64,000 nucleotides of DNA. Source: Niveispirillum sp943371025 (GTDB lineage: Bacteria > Pseudomonadota > Alphaproteobacteria > Azospirillales > Azospirillaceae). The DNA lies in NCBI GenBank assembly GCA_943371025.1, contig CALRTC020000005.1, positions 124,001 to 188,000 of the forward strand, given 5' to 3'. Position 1 is the first letter of the stretch, and the number at the start of each line of letters is the position of its first letter. Shown piece after piece: positions 35,505-43,988 of this stretch. The notes under the pieces were generated by a model, which searched no databases, was not told the origin of the DNA, and worked only from the letters and a program-made list of their open reading frames with translations. Both the position numbers and the translations under genes were made by a program.

Positions 35505-37109
35505 ATGAAGTCTGTGCTGCCGGCCCCCTTCGCGTTCAATCGACGCGCCTTGTTGCGGGGGGCGGGCGCCCTGGCTGTTTCGGCCCTGGGCATCCCCCTG
35601 GCGGCACCCCGGCTGGCGTTGGGCCGGCCGACCTTCACCGACTATCCGTTCCAGCTGGGCGTGGCCTCGGGCGATCCGTGGCCCGACGGTTTCGTCATCT
35701 GGACGCGGCTGGCGCCCCGGCCGCTGGAACCCGGCTATGGCATGCCCACGGACATCATTCCCGTCGATTGGGAAGTGGGCAAGGACAAGAGCTTCAAGGA
35801 GGTGGCCGCCAAGGGGACGGCCATGGCCTATCCGGAACTGGCCCATTCCGTCCATGTGGAAGTGGCGGGGCTGGAGCCCGGCCGCCCCTACTGGTATCGC
35901 TTCCGTTGCGGTGACCACCGGTCGCAGCAGGGCCGCGCCGTCACGGCGCCCGCTGCCGGTACGCCGACGCAGAAGCTGCGCTTCGCCGTGGCCGGCTGCC
36001 AGAATTACGATCAGGGCCTCTACACCGCCTTCGACTTCCTGTCGCAGGAGGAGGTCGATTTCGTCTACCATTATGGCGACTACATTTATGAAGGCCTGAG
36101 CCGGCCCTTCTTCTACAGCCGGCATATTGAGGATGTGGTGCCGTCGCCGCGCCGCATCGACCAGCCGGACCCCTTCTCCGTCGATGATTACCGGCTGCGC
36201 TATGCCAAGTACAAGCTGGACACCGACCTGCAGAAGGCCCATGCCGCCGCCCCCTGGATCGCTGCCTGGGACGATCATGAGGTGGTGGACAATTGGGTCA
36301 GCGATTTCGACTGGGACAATACCCCGCCGGAGATTTTCCGCCTGCGCCGCGCAGCGGCGGCCCAGGCCTATTATGAACATCTGCCCTTCCGCAAATCGTC
36401 CCTGCCGCAGGCCGGCAACATGCAGCTTTTCCGGAAGCTGGGTTTTGGCGACCTGATCGACCTGCATGTGCTGGACACGCGCCAGTACCGCAGTGACCAG
36501 CCCTGCCGCGACGGGTTCCGCCCCGCCTGTGACGAGGTGAACGACCCCAAGCTGACTGTGCTGGGCGAGAAGCAGGAAGCCTGGCTGTTCGACAATCTGG
36601 TGAACGGCAAGGCCAAATGGAACCTGCTGGCCCAGCAGGTGATGTTCATGCCCTGTGACCGTGAACCGGGCCCGGCCAATATCCGCAACCTGGACAGCTG
36701 GGACCCCTACCGCGTGGCGCGCCGCCGCGTGCTGTCGCATCTGCATGACAACAAGATCCGCAACGCCGTCATCCTGACCGGGGATGAGCATCAGCATATT
36801 GTCGGCGATGTGCATCTGGATGACCAGAATCCCGACAGCCCCACCGTGACCTCGGAATTCGTCGTTACCTCCATCTCCTCGGGTGGTGATGGCGGGGAGG
36901 CACGGCCCAATGCCAAGGGCATGCTGGACGAGAACCCGCACATCAAGCTGATCAACGACCAGCGCGGCTATGGCGTCTGCGAGGTGACGCCCAAGCGGTT
37001 GCAGATGGAACTGCGCGTCCTGGATCAGGTGTCGCGGCCGGGCGGCAAACTGTCCACCCGCGTCAAATACGCGATCGATCCGGCCAAGCCCGGTATCCAG
37101 AAGGCGTAA
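35505..37109 (+). CDS. phoD: PhoD-type alkaline phosphatase/phosphodiesterase, Tat-exported
   Basis: 534-aa member of the PhoD family, Ca/Fe-dependent phosphomono- and diesterases. Tat signal: FNRRALLRGAGALAVSALGI. The N-terminal Ig-like domain carries YPFQLGVASGDPWPDGFVIW; the catalytic part has FAVAGCQNYDQGLYTAF, VYHYGDYIYEG, AAWDDHEVVDNW and ILTGDEHQHIV, all PhoD metal-site motifs. ATG 35505 is preferred over a TTG at 35499. It lies 179 bp after phoX in the same direction; it may share the Pho-regulated transcript. An imperfect hairpin (35405-35427) lies between them. Confidence 0.92.
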   Translation: MKSVLPAPFAFNRRALLRGAGALAVSALGIPLAAPRLALGRPTFTDYPFQLGVASGDPWPDGFVIWTRLAPRPLEPGYGMPTDIIPVDWEVGKDKSFKEVAAKGTAMAYPELAHSVHVEVAGLEPGRPYWYRFRCGDHRSQQGRAVTAPAAGTPTQKLRFAVAGCQNYDQGLYTAFDFLSQEEVDFVYHYGDYIYEGLSRPFFYSRHIEDVVPSPRRIDQPDPFSVDDYRLRYAKYKLDTDLQKAHAAAPWIAAWDDHEVVDNWVSDFDWDNTPPEIFRLRRAAAAQAYYEHLPFRKSSLPQAGNMQLFRKLGFGDLIDLHVLDTRQYRSDQPCRDGFRPACDEVNDPKLTVLGEKQEAWLFDNLVNGKAKWNLLAQQVMFMPCDREPGPANIRNLDSWDPYRVARRRVLSHLHDNKIRNAVILTGDEHQHIVGDVHLDDQNPDSPTVTSEFVVTSISSGGDGGEARPNAKGMLDENPHIKLINDQRGYGVCEVTPKRLQMELRVLDQVSRPGGKLSTRVKYAIDPAKPGIQKA

Positions 37110-37116
37110 AGGCAGG

Positions 37117-37140
37117 CCCGCCCCGGTTGCGCGGGGCGGG
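37117..37140. terminator. GC-rich hairpin between convergent phoD and chemoreceptor genes
   Basis: 9-bp perfect stem CCCGCCCCG / CGGGGCGGG with a 6-base loop, placed between the phoD stop and the stop of the leftward chemoreceptor gene. The following T content is modest, so bidirectional termination is likely but unproven. Confidence 0.5.
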
Positions 37141-37148
37141 TCCTGTCG

Positions 37149-38297
37149 TCAATGCCGGCTGCTGCCCACACCGTGGCTGGCGTTCCAGGCGGCTTCCACG
37201 TCCGGCGTGCGCTGCAGGATCAGGCCATACCAGCCCAGCCCCTTGTAGGTTTCATAACCGGGGGTAAGCGCGAAGGCCACCACCGTGCCGTCATCGGCCT
37301 GATAGAAGCCCATGTCCTTGCCATCCGTCCTGATCGGATAACGGCCCATCAGCAGATAACGTTCGTCATTGGCCGCGAGGATGCGGAAACTGCTGTCGAC
37401 GATCAGGCACTTGGTCCGACCCTCCAACTGCTCCTCCTCCGTCAGGCGGATCGACTTCACCACCGTACCGGCCTGGGGTGCCCAGTCGAAGAAGATGCCC
37501 AGAACGCCAAGCGGCTTGCCATTTTCCGCCCCGCCGGCGCGGATGGCAGTGGAATAGATGGCAACCGGCCGGTCGTTCAACAGCGGGTGCGGGGCGACGT
37601 CGGCGACGGCGAATTCAGTGCCGTCGCGTGTCACCATGGCATCCTTGAACCAGCTTTCATCGGCCACGGACTTGCCGCGGACATGATAACGGTCGGGCCG
37701 GCCGTTGGCGACGATCCGCCCGGTGGCATCGGCCACCCAGATATCGAGATAGACCGTATAGGATTTCAAAATGACGCCGGAGCGATAGGCGGCGTGGTCG
37801 GCCGTATCGGCCGATGGGCGCGTCAGCGCATCGACCATGGCGCTGTCGGTGGCCCACCACCTTACATCGCAGGATCGTTCATACAGGTTGCGATCGACAA
37901 TATCGATCATGTTGAGCGCAAGATTAGCCAGACGCTGCCCCCGGATGGTGCCGACCAGATCCTGACCCAGCCGATGCAGGCGGTTGGCGCTGCCTACGAT
38001 TTCGTCCCGCATCAGGCTGGCGGCCTGGTCGATCTCCGACGAGATGTTCTGCACCTCCGCCGCGACAACGCCGAAGCCCGCGCCGTGGACACCGGCCCGC
38101 GCCGCCTCGATCTTCGCATTGAGGGCTAATATCTTGGTTCGTCGGGTTATATCGCCGATGGCACTGGTCCGCATCGCGGAGACCTCCGCGACCTCCCGCG
38201 CCAGATCGATGATGGTTTCAGGTGAAGCTTCGGTTGCGCCCCCGGTTCGGGCATGAGCGGAATTGTCCGCCAGCATGTCTTTTGGCATGTGAACCAT
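37149..38297 (-). CDS. soluble chemoreceptor-like protein, signalling hairpin followed by Cache-like sensor
   Basis: 382 aa, no membrane segment visible. The N-terminal third contains the tip of an MCP signalling hairpin (RRTKILALNAKIEAARAGVH then GAGFGVVAAEVQNISSEIDQ, residues about 52-92). The rest looks like a Cache/PAS-type sensor: VDRNLYERSCDVRWWATDSA, SYTVYLDIWVADATGRIVAN, RGKSVADESWFKDAM and LGVLGIFFDWAPQA. The order is the reverse of a classical receptor, and the hairpin is very short. ATGs at 38297, 38288 and 38276 are possible; an in-frame ATG at 38405 would run through the tandem repeat upstream. Probably a cytoplasmic sensor feeding an Aer/MCP array or another output. Confidence 0.75.
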   Translation of the reverse strand: MVHMPKDMLADNSAHARTGGATEASPETIIDLAREVAEVSAMRTSAIGDITRRTKILALNAKIEAARAGVHGAGFGVVAAEVQNISSEIDQAASLMRDEIVGSANRLHRLGQDLVGTIRGQRLANLALNMIDIVDRNLYERSCDVRWWATDSAMVDALTRPSADTADHAAYRSGVILKSYTVYLDIWVADATGRIVANGRPDRYHVRGKSVADESWFKDAMVTRDGTEFAVADVAPHPLLNDRPVAIYSTAIRAGGAENGKPLGVLGIFFDWAPQAGTVVKSIRLTEEEQLEGRTKCLIVDSSFRILAANDERYLLMGRYPIRTDGKDMGFYQADDGTVVAFALTPGYETYKGLGWYGLILQRTPDVEAAWNASHGVGSSRH

Positions 38298-38660
38298 TAT
38301 GATGCATAAGATTGCGAATATTTGGGCGTGACTGCGGTGTCGCTTGATGCGGCTTTGCACCACAGTGCGGCTTTGCACCGTCTTACTGACTATATAAAGT
38401 ATCAACTGACTAAAAATTATCCAGAGAAAATATTGATCAAATTATGGGCACGCGACCTCTTACCATCGTCTTGCGAACCCCTGCAATACCGCGTCATCGG
38501 CGTTTGCTGCACAATGAATAATCATGTTCGCCTATTTGCTGTTCAATAGGGCCTCTGTGATTGGCAAAACCCTCTTTCCTTGGGCCCCATCCTGCGCTAC
38601 CCCGTTCGCGGGAGGCGGTTTGGGGTTGCCCGCCCTTCGGATATTTGAGGGAGACCGGAT
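38298..38660. other. 363-bp intergenic region with a 14-bp direct repeat
   Basis: AT-richer gap between the leftward chemoreceptor and the rightward 38661 gene. TGCGGCTTTGCACC occurs at 38348-38361 and again at 38366-38379 (18-bp period). CTGACTA also occurs twice around TATATAAAG (38386 onward). These could be regulator sites for either gene. No gene, tRNA or full FNR box was found in it. Confidence 0.5.
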
Positions 38661-39065
38661 ATGGCCACCATTTTCGTCGCGCGCAGTGCCGCCCTGAGCC
38701 AATGGGGCTCAGATGTCGGGCTGGGCAAGAATCTGTTCAAGGTGGGCGTGTGCGAAGGCGACCCGGCCGAACTGGTGGCCGCGGGCTGGGCGGGGGAGAA
38801 GGACTGGACCCTGGTGAAGAAGCAGGCGGACATCGACCTGTCGGAGGAGGAGGCCATCGAACGGCTGGCCAAACGGCAGAAGCGTGTCGACCCGACCTAT
38901 TACCCCCGCATCAAGGGTGAAGCGGGTCTGTTCAAGGTGGTGGATGGTGACGTGCAGCGCCACATCATCCTGGCCCGCGCCATGGCAGGGGAAAATGAGC
39001 GTGCCGCCATCCGGCTGAAGGCCGCCGACTATGGAGCCTATCTGATCAGTAATGCCCTGCGCTGA
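38661..39065 (+). CDS. small conserved-looking protein of unknown function
   Basis: 134 aa, soluble, with a good ribosome site (GAGGGAG) before the ATG. MATIFVARSAALSQWGSDVG, then KNLFKVGVCEGDPAELVAAG, then EEEAIERLAKRQKRVDPTYY and RIKGEAGLFKV. The KVGVxxGDPxELxAAGWAG portion faintly recalls the T5orf172/GIY-YIG-like core, but the catalytic residues are not evident, so no function is claimed. Basic, with an even codon use like its neighbours. Confidence 0.6.
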   Translation: MATIFVARSAALSQWGSDVGLGKNLFKVGVCEGDPAELVAAGWAGEKDWTLVKKQADIDLSEEEAIERLAKRQKRVDPTYYPRIKGEAGLFKVVDGDVQRHIILARAMAGENERAAIRLKAADYGAYLISNALR

Positions 39066-39115
39066 GGCCGGGCATTTGATTTGATTAACCTTATGGGCAA
39101 ACGGTACAAGGGTGG

Positions 39116-41761
39116 ATGAAGGCGGTACGTGGCGGTGCCGGAATATCGGAGGGGAATGTCTTGGCCCAGATGTCGGATGTTGAGATGAAGCTGGTCGCGG
39201 AACTGAACGCGATCAAGGAAAAGCATCTGGCCGGGCAAGTCGCGGGAGCTGAGCAAGGGTATCGGCGCCTGCTGGACCGCGCGCCGAATTTCGTCGCAGT
39301 CCTGCATCCCTATGGTATCGCGCTTCAACAGCTGGGCCGTCATGCAGAGGCGGTGCAGGCCATCGGTCGCTGGCTTTCGGTGATGCCCGGCGATGCCGAC
39401 GCCCGGATCAACATGGCCAATTCCCTGAGCGCGCTGGGCCGTATCCCGGAAGCGGTGGAGGCCTGCCGCAAGGCCGCGGAGGCCCGGCCGGGGTCGCCCT
39501 TCGCCGCCGCCGCCCTGGCCCAGGCCGACGCCTTGCTGGCGCAGTCGGGCCATGCCGATCAGGCCGCAACACCCCCGCCACCTCCGCCCCCGCCGGTCAG
39601 CCTGGAGGTGAAGTTCGCCCAGGCGAACGAGGCCGCCGCCCAGGGCCGGACCCAGGACGCGATCGCAATCTATGAAGAGATGCTGACGATCAATCCCAAT
39701 GTGCCAGAGGTTCTGGTCAATCTGGGCAACCAGCTTTACGCCGCCAAGCGGCCGGCCGAATCCATCGGCCATTATGAAAAGGCGCTGAAGCTGCGTCCGG
39801 GCATGCGCGAAGCGCTGCTGAACATGGGCAATGCCGTTCACGAACTGGGCGACAACAAACGGGCCCTGCGCTGCTTTGAGCAGGCGCTGGCGGCCGATCC
39901 GACCTATCGCGACGCGCTGAACAACCTGGCCAATATCCACCTGACCGTCGGCAACAGCGACAAGGCCCTGCACTATACCCGCCGCCTGCTGAAACTCTAT
40001 CCTGACCATATGCAGGCACATGGCACGGCCGCCGGCGTCCTGCTGGCGCGGGGCGATCTGAAGGAAGGCTGGGAGCATTATGAATGGCGCTGGCTGAAGC
40101 CTGATCTGCCCGTGCCGCTGCGCGATTTCGGATGCCCGGAATGGACCGGCGGCGATATCTCCGACAAGACCATCCTGCTGTCGCACGAGCAGGGGCTGGG
40201 CGACAGCATCCAGTTCATCCGATTCGTGCCGGAGGTGGTGAAGCGCGCCAGGCACGTCATCCTGGAAGTGCCGGCCAATCTTCATGCCCTTTATGCCCAT
40301 ATCCCGGACGTGACGCTGGCGACCCATAATGGATTGCTGCCCCCCTTTGATGTCCATCTGCCGCTGATGAGCCTGCCCCATGTGCTGGGCTTCACGCTGG
40401 AGAACCTGCCGACCCCCATCCCCTACCTGCAGGCCGACCCCGCCCGGGTGGAATCCTGGCGCGATCGCCTGCCACAAGGGGGATTCCGCATCGGCATCGT
40501 CTGGCAGGGCAAGGCGGGTACCTCGGTGGACAAGGGCCGGTCCTATGCGTTGCAGCATCTGGCCCCCGTGGCGCGCATTCCCGGCGTGACGCTGATCAGC
40601 CTGCAGAAGGGCTATGGGCTGGACCAGCTGGACAACCTGCCCGACGGCATGAAGGTGGTGACGCTGGGCCCCGACTTTGACGAGGGCGAGGGGGCTTTCC
40701 TCGATACTGCTGCCGTCATGGCGCATATGGATCTGATCATCTCCTCCGACACGTCCGTTGCCCATCTGGCGGGCGCGCTGGGTCGGCATGTCTGGGTGCC
40801 GCTGAAGCTGTCGCCGGACTGGCGCTGGATGCTGGAACGCGAGGATTGCCCCTGGTATCCGACCATGCGGCTGTTCCGCCAGCGCGACGTGGGGGACTGG
40901 CCGAAGGTGTTCGATCGGATCGCGGGCGAGGTGACGGCCCTGAAGGGAGGCGACCGGTCACGGCTGCTGCCGCCGCCGGCACCGCCCCTGCCACCCGCAA
41001 CCCCCTATCCGGCGGTGTCGCGTCCGCCGCTTCCCGCCGTGCGCCCGCCCGCCAATGTCACGGCGCGCAGCGTGTCCGTTGTTGTCGAGGAAGGGGTGCT
41101 GGAAGCGCCGACACGGTATGGGCGCATGCGCTATCCGGCCGGTGATTCCCCCGTTGGCCGCTGCCTGGACTGGTATGGGGAATGGGCCGAGGCGGAGGTG
41201 CAGCTCTGTGCCCGCCTGCTTCGCGACGGTGATGTCGTCGTCGAGGTCGGGGCCGGCGTCGGTGCGCAGACCATGGCCCTGGCACAGGCCGTGGGGCCGG
41301 ACGGCCATGTCCATGCCGTCGAACCGGAGGCGGCCGCCAGGCAGCTTCTGGCCTGGAATGTCGATGCCAACAACCTGTCCCAGGTCAGTATCGTCCCTGC
41401 CGCCCGTGAAGCCGCATCGGCGGCGGTGAATATCGACAGTCTGGATCTGGACCGGCTGCGTCTGCTGAAGCTGGATCAGCAGGAAGGGGCCGCGGAAATC
41501 CTGGCGGGCGCCAAAGCCACCATCGCTCGCTGCCGCCCCGTCCTGTACCTGAATGGTGACGTTTCGGGGCAGGTGGACAGCCTGGTCACGGTGCTGCGCG
41601 GCCTTGACTACCAGCTTTGGTGGCATCGCCCGGTATTGTTTAACCCGAACAATTTCCGCAGCAACGCAATCAACCTGATCCCTGGCGGCCAGTCGTGCAG
41701 ACTGCTGTGCATCCCGTCCGAGCGGGACGCCATCGTGGTTGGTCTGGAAGCGGTTAAGTAA
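39116..41761 (+). CDS. three-part fusion: TPR, GT9-like glycosyltransferase, FkbM-like methyltransferase
   Basis: 881 aa. Residues about 25-130 and 165-320 are tetratricopeptide repeats (AEAVQAIGRWLSVMPGDADA; PAESIGHYEKALKLRPGMRE; NKRALRCFEQALAADPTYRD), split by a proline run at about 152-162. Residues about 330-615 resemble heptosyltransferase/GT9-like modules of TPR proteins (GLGDSIQFIRFVPEVVKRA; FRIGIVWQGKAGTSVDKGRS; DLIISSDTSVAHLAGALG). After a proline-rich linker (about 619-645) comes an FkbM-type SAM methyltransferase with VVVEVGAGVGAQTMALAQAV and HAVEPEAAARQLL. No signal peptide. Probably builds and methylates a glycan. ATG 39116 is used; TTG 39161 or ATG 39170 after GGAGGGG are alternatives. 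Confidence 0.78.
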   Translation: MKAVRGGAGISEGNVLAQMSDVEMKLVAELNAIKEKHLAGQVAGAEQGYRRLLDRAPNFVAVLHPYGIALQQLGRHAEAVQAIGRWLSVMPGDADARINMANSLSALGRIPEAVEACRKAAEARPGSPFAAAALAQADALLAQSGHADQAATPPPPPPPPVSLEVKFAQANEAAAQGRTQDAIAIYEEMLTINPNVPEVLVNLGNQLYAAKRPAESIGHYEKALKLRPGMREALLNMGNAVHELGDNKRALRCFEQALAADPTYRDALNNLANIHLTVGNSDKALHYTRRLLKLYPDHMQAHGTAAGVLLARGDLKEGWEHYEWRWLKPDLPVPLRDFGCPEWTGGDISDKTILLSHEQGLGDSIQFIRFVPEVVKRARHVILEVPANLHALYAHIPDVTLATHNGLLPPFDVHLPLMSLPHVLGFTLENLPTPIPYLQADPARVESWRDRLPQGGFRIGIVWQGKAGTSVDKGRSYALQHLAPVARIPGVTLISLQKGYGLDQLDNLPDGMKVVTLGPDFDEGEGAFLDTAAVMAHMDLIISSDTSVAHLAGALGRHVWVPLKLSPDWRWMLEREDCPWYPTMRLFRQRDVGDWPKVFDRIAGEVTALKGGDRSRLLPPPAPPLPPATPYPAVSRPPLPAVRPPANVTARSVSVVVEEGVLEAPTRYGRMRYPAGDSPVGRCLDWYGEWAEAEVQLCARLLRDGDVVVEVGAGVGAQTMALAQAVGPDGHVHAVEPEAAARQLLAWNVDANNLSQVSIVPAAREAASAAVNIDSLDLDRLRLLKLDQQEGAAEILAGAKATIARCRPVLYLNGDVSGQVDSLVTVLRGLDYQLWWHRPVLFNPNNFRSNAINLIPGGQSCRLLCIPSERDAIVVGLEAVK

Positions 41762-41939
41762 TCGAAGGTATTTTGCAACCTATCCCTTTGTATAGTTTCT
41801 GCTAGCAATCGCTAGGCCGGCGGCACTGGAACTATGCGGTAACCGCATACTTTGAACGCATGCGTATGATGTTACGTTTGGGTCAAGTGGACCTGCCGCA
41901 GGGGCGCAGGTTCGACCAGACATTGTACGGGTTCCCATC

Positions 41940-43964
41940 ATGCGTTTCGGTGTCAGCCAGAAGATCATGCTTTCCAACCTGCTGGTGCTGTTGCTGCTGG
42001 CGGCTGCGACCCTGCTGATGATGCTTGGGGCCGGTCGCCAGCAAAAGCAGATCGCCGCGGCCAACCATGCGGCCGATCTGGCGGCGGTTCAGGCGCTGGA
42101 TCTGGTGTCGACGACCCGGCTGCTGAACATCAATCTGGTGCAGATTCAGCAGTGGCTGACCGATGTGTCAGCCACCCGGGCGCTGGATGGGCTGGATGAC
42201 GGCTTCGCGGAGGCGGAGAAAGCCCGCACAGGTGCGCATGAGAACCTGAAGCATGCCCGCGAACTGGCCAAGGCCATCGGGCACCAGAAGCTGGTCGCCG
42301 AGTTGGACCAGGTGGGGCAGACCATCGAGCCCTTCTATGCCCTGGGCATGAAGATGGCCAATGCCTACGTCAAGGACGGTCCCGCTGCCGGCAACAAGCT
42401 GATGGGCGAGCTGGACGGGCAGACGGAAGCCCTGTCCGCGGCGCTGGACGCCGTGGTGACGGAGGTTGACGGGATCGCCGCCAAGGCCGTTGACAATATG
42501 CATGGCGAGCTGGGCAGCGCCGTGACCATCGCCGATGATCTGTCGGACCTGTCGGTTCTGCTGCTGATCGGCGGTGTGCTGGCGTCGGCTGTGATCATGC
42601 TGGTGCTGCATCGCCATGTGGTGAAGCCGCTGATCGGCATTACCGACGCGCTGACCCGGATCGGTGATGGTGATCTGGCGGTGCGCCTGCCCGCCGCCGG
42701 TGGCCGCCACGACGAGATTGCCGACATGGCCCGCGCGCTTTCCATCCTGCATGAACGCACGGCCGACAATGTCCGCCTGCGGGAGCAGCAGGCCCAGGCC
42801 GAGGCAGCGGCCCATGCTGACCGCGTCACCGCCCTGACCGGCATGGCCGACACGGTGGAGACGGAATCGCGCACGTCCGTGGATCTGGTGGCACATGAGG
42901 CCGAGACCATGGACGAGACGGCCGCCGCCATGGAACAGTCCGCGGCCCAGGTCAGTGACAATGCCCAGAACGTGGCGGCCGCTGCCGAGCAGGCCTTGGC
43001 CAATGCTGAGGCCGTGGCCAGCGCCACAGAGCAGTTGACGGCGTCCATCGGCGAAATCAGCGCCCAGGTGGCCCATGCCATGACCGTCAGCCGACAGGCC
43101 GTGGAGGGGGGCGAGCGCACCCGCGAAACCATCGACAGCCTGCGCGATGTGGTCAATCAGATCGGCGACGTGGCCAACCTGATCCGCGACATTGCCGGCC
43201 AGACCAACCTGCTGGCGCTCAATGCCACGATCGAGGCGGCGCGGGCCGGCGAGGCCGGCAAGGGCTTTGCCGTCGTCGCGTCGGAGGTGAAGAGCCTGGC
43301 CAATCAGACATCCCGCTCTACCGAGGAGATCACGGCCAAGATCAACGAGATCCAGGAAGCCACCCATGCCGCCGTCCAGGCCGTGGAAGGCATCAGCGGG
43401 GCCATCAACGCCATGGACCACATCTCCTCCACCATCGCTGCTGCGATGGAGGAACAGTCGGCCGCGACCAAGGAGATCGCCCGCAACGTGCATGAAACGG
43501 CCAATGCCAACCGTGAAGTCTCCCGCCGCATCGCGCTCGTCTCCGACGAGGCGCATGGCACGGGGGAGAAGGCACGGATGCTGCGCAGCGTGTCCACGCG
43601 CGTGACCGATGGGGTGAATAATCTGCGCCAGACCCTGGTCCGCGTCGTGCGTACGGCCATTTCCGATGTCGATCGCCGTGGCGAGGACCGCTTTGTATTG
43701 GGTCAGTCCGCAGAGGTGGAGATCGGCGCCACCCGCAGCAAGGTGACGATCGTGAACCTGTCGGGCGGCGGCGCCCTGCTGGCAATGCCCGGCGCCCGCG
43801 CCGGACAGTCGGGACGCCTGCACTGGTCCTCCTTGCCGGGCCCGGTCGCCTTCCATATCGTGTCCGCCCGCGAGGAGGATTGCAGCATCTGCTTCGATCT
43901 TGACGGGGCAGCCCGCCGCGATCTGTCCCGGCGTCTGGAGGCAATGAAGCTGCAGGCGGCCTGA
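41940..43964 (+). CDS. methyl-accepting chemotaxis protein with C-terminal PilZ domain
   Basis: 674-aa transmembrane chemoreceptor. First helix about 12-33 (MLSNLLVLLLLAAATLLMML), a helical periplasmic domain, second helix about 203-223 (LSVLLLIGGVLASAVIMLVL), HAMP domain about 223-275 and the MCP signalling domain with the hairpin tip from about 416 (QTNLLALNATIEAARAGEAG then KGFAVVASEVKSLANQTSRS). Residues about 575-674 form a PilZ-like domain: RRGEDRF then VTIVNLSGGGALL (RxxxR and NxSxxG, the c-di-GMP-binding pattern). Receptor with built-in c-di-GMP input. Its ribosome site is weak. Followed 24 bp later by the LysR gene. Confidence 0.88.
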   Translation: MRFGVSQKIMLSNLLVLLLLAAATLLMMLGAGRQQKQIAAANHAADLAAVQALDLVSTTRLLNINLVQIQQWLTDVSATRALDGLDDGFAEAEKARTGAHENLKHARELAKAIGHQKLVAELDQVGQTIEPFYALGMKMANAYVKDGPAAGNKLMGELDGQTEALSAALDAVVTEVDGIAAKAVDNMHGELGSAVTIADDLSDLSVLLLIGGVLASAVIMLVLHRHVVKPLIGITDALTRIGDGDLAVRLPAAGGRHDEIADMARALSILHERTADNVRLREQQAQAEAAAHADRVTALTGMADTVETESRTSVDLVAHEAETMDETAAAMEQSAAQVSDNAQNVAAAAEQALANAEAVASATEQLTASIGEISAQVAHAMTVSRQAVEGGERTRETIDSLRDVVNQIGDVANLIRDIAGQTNLLALNATIEAARAGEAGKGFAVVASEVKSLANQTSRSTEEITAKINEIQEATHAAVQAVEGISGAINAMDHISSTIAAAMEEQSAATKEIARNVHETANANREVSRRIALVSDEAHGTGEKARMLRSVSTRVTDGVNNLRQTLVRVVRTAISDVDRRGEDRFVLGQSAEVEIGATRSKVTIVNLSGGGALLAMPGARAGQSGRLHWSSLPGPVAFHIVSAREEDCSICFDLDGAARRDLSRRLEAMKLQAA

Positions 43965-43988
43965 CCGGCCGGCAGCGACGGGAGTGGC

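Noticed and set aside
38433..38444. TTGATCAAAT as FNR-like box
   Set aside because: It is a TGATCA palindrome with no four-base spacer, so it does not fit the FNR/FixK pattern.
38661..39065. GIY-YIG/T5orf172 nuclease call
   Set aside because: Only a vague KVGV...L similarity; the catalytic Tyr/Arg/Glu pattern is not present, so left as unknown.
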